This document shows positions 37,729 to 47,794 of a stretch of 64,000 bases of DNA, piece after piece (within the stretch, counting starts at the first letter, position 1; each line of letters begins with the position of its first letter). Made by a program: the position numbers and the translations under genes. The notes under the pieces were generated by a model. The model saw nothing but the letters and a program-made list of their open reading frames with translations, made no database searches and was not told the DNA's origin. The DNA is from Reinekea marina (lineage in GTDB: Bacteria > Pseudomonadota > Gammaproteobacteria > Pseudomonadales > Natronospirillaceae). The DNA lies in contig NZ_JAUFQI010000001.1 in assembly GCF_030409715.1 (NCBI RefSeq), positions 1,735,001 through 1,799,000 of the forward strand. Direction: 5' to 3'.

Positions 37729-39657
37729 ATGAATGTGTTGAATCAACTTCGTCATGTGATTGCGCTTTTAATGATAAGCGCAGCGGTGTTTGCCTACAGT
37801 GCAGATGACGCCAAATTTACCCTCAGTATGCAAGATGCTGAAATAAAAGAGGTGATTGATCTTGTTGCAAAGGTGACAGGAAAAGTCTTCATTATTGATC
37901 CGCGAGTTCGTGGCAAAGTAACGGTTATCTCTGAAAAACAGATGACAGAAGACCAAATTTACGAAGTATTCCTGGCGACATTAGAAGTGTATGGCTTTTC
38001 TGCTGTCGATACTGGTGATGTGATTAAAATTATCGGCCAAGCTGATATTAAATCGGCAGGAATAGAAGTAGTAACACAAGAGGGGGAAACCGGCGAAAAA
38101 ATCATTACGCGAGTGTTCCCAATTCAAAATGCTTCTGCCATGGAATTGGTTCCAATTTTGCGCCCAATGGTGGCAAACTATGGTCATTTGGCCGGAGTGC
38201 CTTCTGCTAATGTTTTAATAGTAGCCGACCGAGCCACCAATATTGAGCGAATGGCTGAGATAGTTAAGCTGCTGGATAAAGCTGGAAGCGAAGAGATTGA
38301 AGTTGTCAATCTAGAGCATGCATGGGTGGGCGGTATGATCACCTTATTAGAACGCATTTCCCCGTCAGCCGTGGCCGGTGGAGCACAAGGCAGAGCCACT
38401 TCTTCACGAGAAGTGCAGCTTGTGGGGGATGAGCGCAGCAATCGAATAATAGTTAAAGGTGAAACCGAAGCGAGGGCACAAATTGTCGAGCTGATTAAAA
38501 AACTTGATACTCCCGCACAAGACAACGCCTCTTTCAAAGTAATCTTTTTAAATAATGCCGATGCAAAAAAAATGGCTGAAATTCTCAAAGGTGTTTCAGC
38601 GGCTTCGGCAACGGGCAGCAGTCCAGATGCGCCACCTTCTCAGCCTGTATCGATCTTGGCCGATGAAGAACAAAATGCCTTGATTGTTCGAGCTGAACCG
38701 TCAGAGTTAGTTGAATTAGAGCAATTAATTTCACAGTTGGATATTCCGCGCGAACAGGTATTAATTGAAGCTGCGATTGTTGAGATTACAGGAAACAATT
38801 CTGACGCATTGGGCGTTCAGTGGGCGACAAACCCAGAGCTAGCGGACGACGGCGTGCCCTTTATTTCGTCTTCGTTTTCAGAGGCGGGCGCAACATTAGG
38901 TCAGGTAGCTGGCAGTGTCGCAACTGGGGGGGTAGGAGCGGTCACAAACATACCTTCGGGGGCGTTTGTAGGCATTGCGGATCCATTTGGAGACCCAGCT
39001 TCGTTTGGTGCGATCATTCAAGCAATAGAGTCGCAAAGTAATACCAACTTGCTGTCAACACCCAGTGTTATGACCCTTGATAACAGTGAAGCCTTTATCA
39101 CTGTAGGTAGTTCGGTGCCGTTTAAAACCGGTGGCGAATCGGCGGATAGTCCATTTTCAATAAACCGGCAAGATGTGGGTACCACACTCTCGGTGGTGCC
39201 TCACATACAGCAAAATGGTGCCATTCGTTTAGAGGTAGATCAAACGGTTGAGTCGGTGAATGAAGATAACAGTTTTGGTGCGGTAGATGTTGTAACCAAT
39301 AAACGGCAGGTGCAAACCGAAGTGCTTGTTAATGATGGCTCAACCATTGTATTAGGAGGTTTAATTTCTGATCGTGTAACCGAATCTGAAAGCCGTGTTC
39401 CTATTTTGGGTAAAATACCGATATTAGGTGTGTTGTTTAAATCAAAATCAACGAAGAAAGAAAAAACAAACTTGCTCATTATTTTGCGTCCAACCATAGT
39501 ATCAAACAATACCGACGCGCTACGGGAAAGCCGCTTAAATGGTATATGGGAGCTACGGATTCAAACTATGGACGGTCAAAAAGATCTTGTAGAGCCAAGT
39601 TTGGAGGACATTTTCGACGGCAACTACTTTGAAGGAGCGCCTCAAGAAAGTAATTAA
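37729..39657 (+). CDS. gspD: Type II secretion system secretin GspD
   Basis: Outer-membrane secretin channel, 642 residues. A signal peptide (about 1-25, ending VFAYSADD) is followed by the N0 domain (FTLSMQDAEIKEVIDLVAKV), N1-N3 domains, and the secretin core with VPFKTGGES, the GTTLSVVPHI segment and TNLLIILRPTIV. The short C-terminal region could bind a pilotin. The genes for GspE to GspM are not in the window, so this is a split cluster. Confidence 0.94.
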   Translation: MNVLNQLRHVIALLMISAAVFAYSADDAKFTLSMQDAEIKEVIDLVAKVTGKVFIIDPRVRGKVTVISEKQMTEDQIYEVFLATLEVYGFSAVDTGDVIKIIGQADIKSAGIEVVTQEGETGEKIITRVFPIQNASAMELVPILRPMVANYGHLAGVPSANVLIVADRATNIERMAEIVKLLDKAGSEEIEVVNLEHAWVGGMITLLERISPSAVAGGAQGRATSSREVQLVGDERSNRIIVKGETEARAQIVELIKKLDTPAQDNASFKVIFLNNADAKKMAEILKGVSAASATGSSPDAPPSQPVSILADEEQNALIVRAEPSELVELEQLISQLDIPREQVLIEAAIVEITGNNSDALGVQWATNPELADDGVPFISSSFSEAGATLGQVAGSVATGGVGAVTNIPSGAFVGIADPFGDPASFGAIIQAIESQSNTNLLSTPSVMTLDNSEAFITVGSSVPFKTGGESADSPFSINRQDVGTTLSVVPHIQQNGAIRLEVDQTVESVNEDNSFGAVDVVTNKRQVQTEVLVNDGSTIVLGGLISDRVTESESRVPILGKIPILGVLFKSKSTKKEKTNLLIILRPTIVSNNTDALRESRLNGIWELRIQTMDGQKDLVEPSLEDIFDGNYFEGAPQESN

Positions 39658-39705
39658 CGTAATTTAATGTTTACAAATATGTCGGTTTTGCGAAATAGAG
39701 TTTCT

Positions 39706-39728
39706 AGAGGAGTGATGTTTACACCTCT
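39706..39728 (+). other. Imperfect hairpin downstream of gspD
   Basis: Arms AGAGG / CCTCT with an A-A mismatch and GT / AC inside. No T tract follows. It lies 49 bases after the gspD stop and may protect the transcript end ahead of the terminator at 39783. Confidence 0.35.
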
Positions 39729-39782
39729 CCGAAAAAGACTATCATAGCGCCCGATTTTGACTCTCTTGCATTAAATTGCTTG

Positions 39783-39816
39783 GCTCCACACTGTTTTGGT
39801 TGTGGAGCTTTTTTTT
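39783..39816 (+). terminator. Intrinsic terminator after gspD
   Basis: Eight-pair stem GCTCCACA / TGTGGAGC with a ten-base loop, followed by eight T. Confidence 0.88.
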
Positions 39817-39923
39817 GCCCAAAATAAATCAAACTTCGCAACAATCTCCTGCAAATATTATAGTTTCTACCGCTTCTAGGCTGTGGTACAACTATGTTCA
39901 GTGAATTCTAAAAGGGCGATTGA

Positions 39924-42536
39924 ATGACTGTAATACCAGAATCTCTGCGAGAAAATGTTCGTTTACTGGGTGAGCTGCTAGGCAATACTCTACAAGCCTA
40001 TAATGGTGATGATATTTATCAAAAGGTCGAAGAGATTCGGCAAAAAGGCAAGGAGCTCACGGAAGAATCTGGGGATGCAAGTGGATTAATCAAAGTGTTG
40101 TCTGAATTAAAAGACGAGGAGATTTTGCCCATAGTTCGGTCGTTTAATCAGTTTCTTAACCTGGCCAATATTGCCGAGCAGCAGTATTTTTCTTCTTCAG
40201 AAGCCGTTCGAAGCGATGTTTTAGAAGAAACAATCAATAATTTAACTTCAAAACAATCAAAAGCCTCCATTGTTGAAGCGCTAAAAGCGCTCGATATAGA
40301 GCTAGTTCTCACTGCTCATCCAACCGAAGTTACCCGCCGTACGCTTATACGAAAATATGAACGTATTTCTAAGGTACTGCGTGAGCGCAACCGAAATGAT
40401 CTTTTTAATTACGAAAAAGATCAATTAAACAGTCAATTAAAGCGCACCATTGACGAAATTTGGCATACCAATGAGGTTCGAGACGAACGCCCCACCGCAG
40501 TAGATGAAGCGAAGTGGGGGTTTGCGGTGATTGAAAACTCTTTATGGAGTGCCGTACCCGATTTTCTGCGTGAATTGGATGCTATTACCCTTCGAGCAAC
40601 GGGTGAGAGCATAGGCATTGATCATTGCCCTTTCCATTTTTTCTCTTGGATGGGTGGGGATCGCGATGGCAACCCTAACGTAACGCACTCAGTGACTCGT
40701 GAGGTAATTCTTTTAGGGCGATGGATGGCCGCCGATTTATACCTACGCGATATAACTGAGCTGCGAGCTCGTTTGAGTATGGAAGTGGCCAGCGAGCACT
40801 TCAATGAACATTGGGGTGAGCAAGCTAAAACGCCTTACCGTACTTGCATGAAGCGATTGCAAGATAATCTGCAAAGCACTCGAGACTGGGCCGAGCAGAC
40901 ATTAGCCGGCGAAATTGTTACTACAGTGCGCCCCTTAAGCACTAAGCAAGAGCTATTAGCGCCTCTCATGGCCTGTTATGAATCTCTATGTGCAGTAGGG
41001 CTGGAACGCATCGCTAATGGCGAGCTATTAGACACCATAAGGCGAGTGCATTGTTTTGGTATAAGTTTGGTACCGTTGGATGTTCGCCAAGACAGCGAAC
41101 GCCATTTACTTGCGATAGACGAAATTACTCAATACATCGGTTTAGGGTCTTATGCACAATGGAGTGAGCCTGAAAAACAAACCTTTTTAGTGCAGCAACT
41201 CGACAGTAAGCGCCCGCTGGTTCCACGTAAGTGGCAACCTTCGGCGGATACCCGTGAGGTACTAGATACTTGTTTTGAAATTGCTCGCCAACCCAAAGAG
41301 ACACTGTCTCACTACATAATTTCGATGGCAAAACAGCCCTCCGATGTATTGGCTGTTGCGCTGTTGCTCCGAGAGTGCGGTGTTGAATGGAATGTACCAA
41401 TAGTTCCGCTTTTCGAAACGCTCGATGATCTAGACCGAGCGCCTAAAGTTATGTCGCAGCTTTGGCAAAACCAGTGGTATCGGCATTATATAAACCAACA
41501 ACAAACCGTCATGATTGGTTATTCCGATTCTGCCAAAGACGCCGGAAAAATAACTGCAACGTGGGCTCAATATAAAGCCCAAGAAACATTGGTTCAGTTG
41601 GCACAAGATAATGACGTCACGCTTATGCTTTTCCACGGGCGAGGTGGCACCATCGGTCGAGGCGGTGGCCCGGTTGAAAAGGCCATGGCATCGCAGCCTC
41701 CAGGCTCTGTTCCTGGTCGCATTCGGGTGACCGAACAAGGTGAAATGATTCGTTATAAGTTCGGCCTACCGAGAGTAGCTATTCGGTCGCTGGCGGTCTA
41801 CGTTGCTGCAACGTTAAGAGCAACACTAGACCCTCATGCAGCGCCAAAGCCAGAGTGGCGTGAGCTAATAGAACAAATGTCATCTGAAAGTTTGCAGCGC
41901 TACCGCGCCGTCGTGCGTGAAGACGAGCGATTTGTTCCATATTTTAGATCGCTCACACCCGAACAAGAGTTAGGAAAGCTAGCACTCGGAAGTCGGCCTG
42001 CGAAGCGCAAAGCTTCCGGTGGCATCGAAAGCCTGCGAGCCATTCCATGGGTATTTGCTTGGATGCAGGTTCGCTTAAACCTTCCGGCTTGGCTGGGCGC
42101 ACCGCAAGCTTTAGAGTTCGCGTCGAAAGAACACCCAGCCGTTCTTAAGGAGATGGTTGAGCAGTGGCCATTTTTTACCAGCTATCTAGATTTATTAGAA
42201 ATGGTCATTGGTAAAGCCGATACCGCAATAGCGGCCTATTACGAGCAACAATTGGTGAGTGAAGAAAATCGCAGCCTTGGAGAAGTATTAAGAGCCGACT
42301 TAAAGCGCTGTGAATCAATCCTAAACAGCATTAAAGGGCAGTCTTCCATATTAGAGTCGGATCCACTGTTAAAGCAGTCGATCGACGTAAGAAGCCCCTA
42401 CACTGCGCCTTTAAATTATTTACAGGCCGAACTACTTAAGCGGGATAGAAACGCCACAAACCTTAGCCCAGAGTTAGAGCAAGCTTTAAAGGTAACTATG
42501 GCGGGCATATCAGCGGGAATGCGTAATACAGGCTAG
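39924..42536 (+). CDS. ppc: Phosphoenolpyruvate carboxylase
   Basis: Anaplerotic enzyme that adds bicarbonate to phosphoenolpyruvate to give oxaloacetate. 870 residues, full length. The catalytic histidine is in LTAHPTEVTRRTL, the glycine loop is FHGRGGTIGRGGGP, the PEP-binding region is GGDRDGNPNVTHSVT, and the C-terminus ends MRNTG as in bacterial enzymes that bind aspartate as inhibitor. It is a single gene. Confidence 0.97.
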   Translation: MTVIPESLRENVRLLGELLGNTLQAYNGDDIYQKVEEIRQKGKELTEESGDASGLIKVLSELKDEEILPIVRSFNQFLNLANIAEQQYFSSSEAVRSDVLEETINNLTSKQSKASIVEALKALDIELVLTAHPTEVTRRTLIRKYERISKVLRERNRNDLFNYEKDQLNSQLKRTIDEIWHTNEVRDERPTAVDEAKWGFAVIENSLWSAVPDFLRELDAITLRATGESIGIDHCPFHFFSWMGGDRDGNPNVTHSVTREVILLGRWMAADLYLRDITELRARLSMEVASEHFNEHWGEQAKTPYRTCMKRLQDNLQSTRDWAEQTLAGEIVTTVRPLSTKQELLAPLMACYESLCAVGLERIANGELLDTIRRVHCFGISLVPLDVRQDSERHLLAIDEITQYIGLGSYAQWSEPEKQTFLVQQLDSKRPLVPRKWQPSADTREVLDTCFEIARQPKETLSHYIISMAKQPSDVLAVALLLRECGVEWNVPIVPLFETLDDLDRAPKVMSQLWQNQWYRHYINQQQTVMIGYSDSAKDAGKITATWAQYKAQETLVQLAQDNDVTLMLFHGRGGTIGRGGGPVEKAMASQPPGSVPGRIRVTEQGEMIRYKFGLPRVAIRSLAVYVAATLRATLDPHAAPKPEWRELIEQMSSESLQRYRAVVREDERFVPYFRSLTPEQELGKLALGSRPAKRKASGGIESLRAIPWVFAWMQVRLNLPAWLGAPQALEFASKEHPAVLKEMVEQWPFFTSYLDLLEMVIGKADTAIAAYYEQQLVSEENRSLGEVLRADLKRCESILNSIKGQSSILESDPLLKQSIDVRSPYTAPLNYLQAELLKRDRNATNLSPELEQALKVTMAGISAGMRNTG

Positions 42537-42647
42537 CTACGACTAAAATATGCTGTAGTTATAGCCAGCTATTCACCAATTGATGGTTGTATATCGCTAT
42601 ATCCAAGGGTAGAGTAGCGGATCGAAATTTATAGTCAGTGTACATCC

Positions 42648-42653
42648 TATAAT
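42648..42653 (+). promoter_or_regulatory. Candidate -10 element for adk
   Basis: A perfect TATAAT, about 50 bases upstream of the adk start; no good -35 hexamer is visible. The 165-base gap holds nothing else recognised. Confidence 0.35.
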
Positions 42654-42701
42654 TAGGGCGTTTTTTGTACACTAAACATTAGTGATTATAGGAGTACGTG
42701 A

Positions 42702-43355
<654 letters not shown>

Positions 43356-43377
43356 GCTATTGCCAAGCTAAAATTGG

Positions 43378-43411
43378 AAGGCATTGAATATTGTATTCAA
43401 TGCCTTTTTTT
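43378..43411. terminator. Intrinsic terminator between adk and the chemoreceptor gene
   Basis: Twelve-pair stem AAGGCATTGAAT / ATTCAATGCCTT with a five-base loop and seven T on the plus strand. The minus-strand tail is weaker, so it serves adk mainly. Confidence 0.9.
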
Positions 43412-43439
43412 ATGCGTTTAATTCAGCCTGAAAAACCCA

Positions 43440-45266
43440 TTAAGATTTAAATTGTTGCGATTGGTCTTCTAAAGCCAAGGTAGATTGATTTAAGCGAACC
43501 ATCGCCTCAGCCGTCAAGTTGGCCTTATCAGCAATATCGACTAATAACATGGAAATTTTTGAAACCGATGCATCAATTGCACTGGTTGCATCTGTTTGTT
43601 CTTGAGTGGATTGAGATATTTGTTCGTTCATTTGCTGAATATCAACCATAGAATGGTGCAAGCTATCGATAGATGAACGTGCAGAATCTGAAAACGATCT
43701 CGCAGCTTCAGCAGAGCTACTGGCATTATTGACGGCCTCGACAGTGGTTTGAACTTCTTTTGTGAACTCCTCAACCATGACCTTAATTTCAGCCGTACTT
43801 TGGTCGGTGCGTTGCGCCAGTGTTCTCACTTCATCGGCCACTACGGCAAAACCGCGACCTTGTTCACCAGCACGGGCCGCTTCAATCGCGGCGTTCAAAG
43901 CCAATAAATTGGTCTGTTCAGAAATGCCCTGAATTGCATCCACAACACTGTAAATTTGTTCCGTTTTAGTGGCTAACTCAGACAATCGGCGGCTGGCCTG
44001 TGTGAGTTGATCATTTAAAGCCATAACTTGTTCGCTGCTGTGTTGAACTTGTTGTTCACTGGACTCACACAGTGCGTTCCCTTCACTAGCGGCACTTGCG
44101 GCACTTGAGGTGATGCTATTAATACCGCTGACAGATGCCGTCATCTCGTTAATGGCGGTAGCAACGGAATCTACTTCAACATTGAGATTGGCTAAGGCAT
44201 CTCGCACTTCTTGATTATTGTGCGTTTGCGTGTCGGTTTCGGAGGCAATGGAACTGGCGCTTGTACGAACACTATCGACCATGTCGCGGAAACTCTCTAG
44301 CATGCTATTGATGCTGTGAGATATTATGCCTATGTCGTCACGACGGCTTTCGTCCATCACTATGGTTAAATCGGCGTGTTGGCTAATGGCTTCAATTTTA
44401 CCACGCAATTGATTAAGCGGGTTGATAATCGAGCGGCTCAGTAATACCCCAACCAAAATCGATAAAACAGTAATAACCAGCAGAATAATCATTACTTGGC
44501 TTTCCCGAGACTGAACTTCTGCAACGGTATCTCTATTGCTTTGTACCACTTGATTCACAGAGTCGGCAATGTCACGGCCAGATTGCTCAACAGCCGCGAC
44601 AGAGGTTTCTAAAGCACCTAAACTCTCATTGACCACGGCCTGTGCTTCTTCTACAACTTCATTGGCAATGTAAATAGACACCTCCAATACCGATGTCATC
44701 GTAATGACCTGGTTTTGGCTTGCAGAAACAATGCTGCGCCCGTATCTATTCTCCTCATTCCTAAACGCTTCAATGGCTCTGGTCACGCTGTCATTGAAAT
44801 CGCTTAAATCGAGTAAAAATAAATCAATAGATTCACCCAGCTCTTCATCCACTTCTTGAATTACTTTTACGGCCTCAATAAGTTCTTTTTCAGCGGCATC
44901 ACCATTTTTAATATCATCATTGGAAAGCGATGACGTCGAGGCTAAGCGCCAAAATAGGAATTTCGGGTATACTTGATAGACTTGCAACACGGCGCTTTGA
45001 AGGTCAAGCGCGGCCTGTTGGGTTTTAATGGCATTTTGCTGGTTGGTTAATTCTACTCGTTGCTCTTGGAAGCGTTGATTTTGTTCAGATAGGGTAACTT
45101 GCTGTTGGTCGACAATCGTTTTTTGGTTATCCATTAAATCTGAAATGTAACTTAACCCTGAAAGCAGTGCGGCAAAACCAAGCAGGGTAAGCCCTACCTG
45201 AAACAGCACCATAAATTGAGTACGCCAGCGAACGGACCAGTGTTTCATATTTAACGATTGCAACAT
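43440..45266 (-). CDS. Methyl-accepting chemotaxis protein
   Basis: Transmembrane chemoreceptor of 608 residues. TM1 lies near residues 17-42, followed by a periplasmic, partly coiled-coil sensor region and a second helix near 255-278. Then come a HAMP domain ([18 protein letters not shown]) and the cytoplasmic signalling coiled coil with the invariant hairpin [20 protein letters not shown]. The N-terminal part is unusually rich in Gln and Glu heptads (about 45-95). The ligand is unknown. The C-terminus lacks an obvious CheR-docking pentapeptide. The gene is monocistronic. Confidence 0.92.
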   Translation of the reverse strand: MLQSLNMKHWSVRWRTQFMVLFQVGLTLLGFAALLSGLSYISDLMDNQKTIVDQQQVTLSEQNQRFQEQRVELTNQQNAIKTQQAALDLQSAVLQVYQVYPKFLFWRLASTSSLSNDDIKNGDAAEKELIEAVKVIQEVDEELGESIDLFLLDLSDFNDSVTRAIEAFRNEENRYGRSIVSASQNQVITMTSVLEVSIYIANEVVEEAQAVVNESLGALETSVAAVEQSGRDIADSVNQVVQSNRDTVAEVQSRESQVMIILLVITVLSILVGVLLSRSIINPLNQLRGKIEAISQHADLTIVMDESRRDDIGIISHSINSMLESFRDMVDSVRTSASSIASETDTQTHNNQEVRDALANLNVEVDSVATAINEMTASVSGINSITSSAASAASEGNALCESSEQQVQHSSEQVMALNDQLTQASRRLSELATKTEQIYSVVDAIQGISEQTNLLALNAAIEAARAGEQGRGFAVVADEVRTLAQRTDQSTAEIKVMVEEFTKEVQTTVEAVNNASSSAEAARSFSDSARSSIDSLHHSMVDIQQMNEQISQSTQEQTDATSAIDASVSKISMLLVDIADKANLTAEAMVRLNQSTLALEDQSQQFKS

Positions 45267-45432
45267 GTATAATTACTCCAAAGTTACTGCGAGTGAAGGT
45301 TGGCTATTGGGTGAATGCCCAGTTATCATATCGGCACAGAAACATTAAACTGAATCAAAAATTTAAAAAGGTGCAATACGACAAGTGTAGGTCGCATTGC
45401 TGATTTACGCGAATGAACACTAAGGTTGTTTT

Positions 45433-45750
45433 TTGATCACAATTACCGATATTTTATGGTTGAGTATTTTAATAACCGTTGTGGCTGTTTGGTGGCAAGG
45501 CCAGGGTGTTAAATCATTTGCGTTACGTCAGGTAAAAAAGTATTGCGATGAAAACAATATTCAGTTGTTAGACGAATCACTCATCATTAAACGGTTGTGG
45601 CTTGCCCGAGGGGCTACCGGTTCGGTGCAGCTCAAGCGCACCTTTCAGTTTGAATTCACCTCAACCGGTGAACATCGGTATTTGGGCTTTATAGTGCTTA
45701 TTGGTTGGAAGGTAGTACAGTTGGAAAGTCAGCCGCATCATATTTCTTGA
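45433..45750 (+). CDS. DUF3301 family protein
   Basis: A 105-residue protein with one N-terminal membrane helix (about residues 5-21, ending AVWWQG) and a small cytoplasmic domain containing the family pattern ALRQVKKYCDENNIQLLDES and RTFQFEFTSTGE. The function is not established. The start is TTG with AAGG seven to eight bases upstream. It lies 54 bases before the PHP phosphatase gene and is probably co-transcribed with it. Confidence 0.8.
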   Translation: MITITDILWLSILITVVAVWWQGQGVKSFALRQVKKYCDENNIQLLDESLIIKRLWLARGATGSVQLKRTFQFEFTSTGEHRYLGFIVLIGWKVVQLESQPHHIS

Positions 45751-45804
45751 TCCAGCAAAAGCTGTGTTTAATAACACGATCCTTACATCAGAGGAGTATT
45801 TGTC

Positions 45805-46584
45805 ATTAATTTCATCGCTTGCGACACGCACTCACACACGGTAGCCAGTACTCACGCCTACAGCACTTTGCATGATTATATTGCCAGCGCTAAAGACGTA
45901 GGGCTGTCGCTTTTATCCATTACCGATCATGGCCCAGAAATGCCCGACTCTCCCCACATGTGGCATTTTGGAAACATGAAGGTTTGGCCGCGATTAGTCG
46001 ATAATATTGGTATTCTTCGAGGGATAGAGGCCAATATTTTATCTCAACCCTTTCAAGGCTCGGGGCATCGTTATGTCGATCTGCCCGATGGCATGCTGCC
46101 ATTTCTAGATTTCGCTATTGCGAGTTTTCATGAGCCCGTTTTTACGCCGGGCAGTATAAAAGACAATACCGCTGCGATGATAAGAGCCATAAAAAGTGGT
46201 GTAGTTCAGATAATAGGCCACCCAGGCAACCCCAATTACCCGATCAACCAAGATGAAGTTGTTCGAGCGGCTAAAGACAATAATGTTCTATTGGAAATCA
46301 ACAACAGTTCATTTTTGCTTTCGAGGAAGGGTTCCGAGCCTATATGTAAAAGGCTTCTTGAAACTGTCGCCAACCATGATTGGAAGATCAGTGTCAGCAG
46401 TGATGCTCATATCAGCTATGACGTGGGCAAGTTTGATCAAGCGGAAGCTATTATAGAAAAGGTGGGTTTTAACCCCGATAACATAGTGACCAAAACCCCC
46501 AAACGATTTTTATCGTTTTTGCAAGATCACGGTAAAAGCTTTGATGCCGAGCTTTTGGAGTGGGCGAATAAACTGGAAAGCTAG
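45805..46584 (+). CDS. PHP-domain phosphatase, YcdX-like, apparent ATT start
   Basis: Metal-dependent PHP-superfamily hydrolase close to YcdX, which binds a trinuclear zinc site. The first metal motif DTHSHTVASTHAYST is encoded at 45823-45867, upstream of the first usable TTG (45868), so the start must be earlier. Between the stop at 45772-45774 and that motif there is no in-frame ATG, GTG or TTG. ATT at 45805, eight bases after AGAGGAG (45790-45796), is the best candidate and gives about 259 residues. Later motifs SITDHGPEM, IGHPGNPNY and SSDAHISYDVG complete the site. The substrate is unknown. Confidence 0.85.
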   Translation: MNFIACDTHSHTVASTHAYSTLHDYIASAKDVGLSLLSITDHGPEMPDSPHMWHFGNMKVWPRLVDNIGILRGIEANILSQPFQGSGHRYVDLPDGMLPFLDFAIASFHEPVFTPGSIKDNTAAMIRAIKSGVVQIIGHPGNPNYPINQDEVVRAAKDNNVLLEINNSSFLLSRKGSEPICKRLLETVANHDWKISVSSDAHISYDVGKFDQAEAIIEKVGFNPDNIVTKTPKRFLSFLQDHGKSFDAELLEWANKLES

Positions 46585-46648
46585 CATCACTGACCTTTTC
46601 AAATAACTTCGGTACAATGCCTGATTCAAAGTTTAGGCAAAGAATGAC

Positions 46649-47794
46649 ATGCGCATACTGCACACATCCGATTGGCATATTGGTCGACAATTCCATAACC
46701 ATAATTTACTCGTCGAGCAACAAGAGTGTTTGGATCAGCTCATTGACATTCTTGTCCGTGAGTCTATTGATGCAGTACTGATCGCTGGTGATATATACGA
46801 CCGTTCGGTACCTCCAGCCGATGCCGTTGTGCTTTTGCACCGAACACTTAGCCATATTTGCTTAGAACTTAAAATACCGGTCGTGATCATCAGCGGAAAC
46901 CACGATGGGCCAGAAAGGTTGGGATTTGGCGCTGACTTGTTAAAGTCTTCAGGGCTGCACATCCTTACCGACCTTTCTGCCATTGAAACACCTATACAAA
47001 TTCACAAAAATGATCAAACTTTAAATGTTTACGGTATACCATACTGCCAGCCAGAGCATGTGCGAAATACATTCGAATGCGAGGTAAAAACATTTGATGA
47101 AGCACACAGCTTCTTAGTTGAAAAAATCACCAAAACAATGAACCCCCATGAAACGAATCTGCTAATGAGTCATTGTTTTGTAGGCGGTGGTGAAGAAAGC
47201 GATTCTGAGCGACCCTTGTCAATCGGTGGAGCCGATACCGTTAGCTGGCGACCAATGGTAGCTTTTGATTACGTTGCCTTAGGGCACTTACACACACCGC
47301 AATATCGAGGCAAAGAAACGATTCGTTATTCTGGCTCGTTAATGAAGTACAGCTTTTCTGAGATTCATCAAAACAAAGGCGTAAACCTAATAACGCTCAG
47401 CAAGACTGAACCTTTGCATGTAGAACACCTACCTTTATCTCCAGTACGAGACTTACGTATTTTAGAAGGTAAGTTCGATGACCTTTTGAAGGAAGGATTC
47501 AACGATGAGCGCAAAGAAGATTATCTGCTTATACGCATTACCGACAAAGAATCGATAATCGATGCCATAGGCAAGCTGCGTTCAATTTATCCGAATATCC
47601 TTCATCTAGAGAAAACAGGACTTGTGACACTAGAAGAAACCAAGCAGCTTTCTAAATCTCAGCTTCAGCGCTCAGAAATTGAATTGTTTGAAGATTTCTA
47701 CCAGGCCACCTTAGATGAGCCATTGACAAAAGCCCAACGAAACCTGTTAACGGGTTTGATAGATGACTTGCACTCGCAGAAGGAACTGTCATGA
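46649..47794 (+). CDS. sbcD: Exonuclease subunit SbcD
   Basis: Mre11-type nuclease subunit of SbcCD, which cleaves DNA hairpins and processes ends during repair. 381 residues with phosphoesterase motifs TSDWHIGRQFHNH, GDIYDRSVPP, SGNHDGPERLGF and YVALGHLHTPQ supplying the two-metal site. Its last four bases overlap the sbcC start (ATGA). Confidence 0.95.
   Translation: MRILHTSDWHIGRQFHNHNLLVEQQECLDQLIDILVRESIDAVLIAGDIYDRSVPPADAVVLLHRTLSHICLELKIPVVIISGNHDGPERLGFGADLLKSSGLHILTDLSAIETPIQIHKNDQTLNVYGIPYCQPEHVRNTFECEVKTFDEAHSFLVEKITKTMNPHETNLLMSHCFVGGGEESDSERPLSIGGADTVSWRPMVAFDYVALGHLHTPQYRGKETIRYSGSLMKYSFSEIHQNKGVNLITLSKTEPLHVEHLPLSPVRDLRILEGKFDDLLKEGFNDERKEDYLLIRITDKESIIDAIGKLRSIYPNILHLEKTGLVTLEETKQLSKSQLQRSEIELFEDFYQATLDEPLTKAQRNLLTGLIDDLHSQKELS

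Noticed and set aside
38184..38588. 134-codon ORF antisense to gspD
   Set aside because: It is a shadow of the secretin coding frame, rich in Ser/Thr/Ala as expected of antisense translation.
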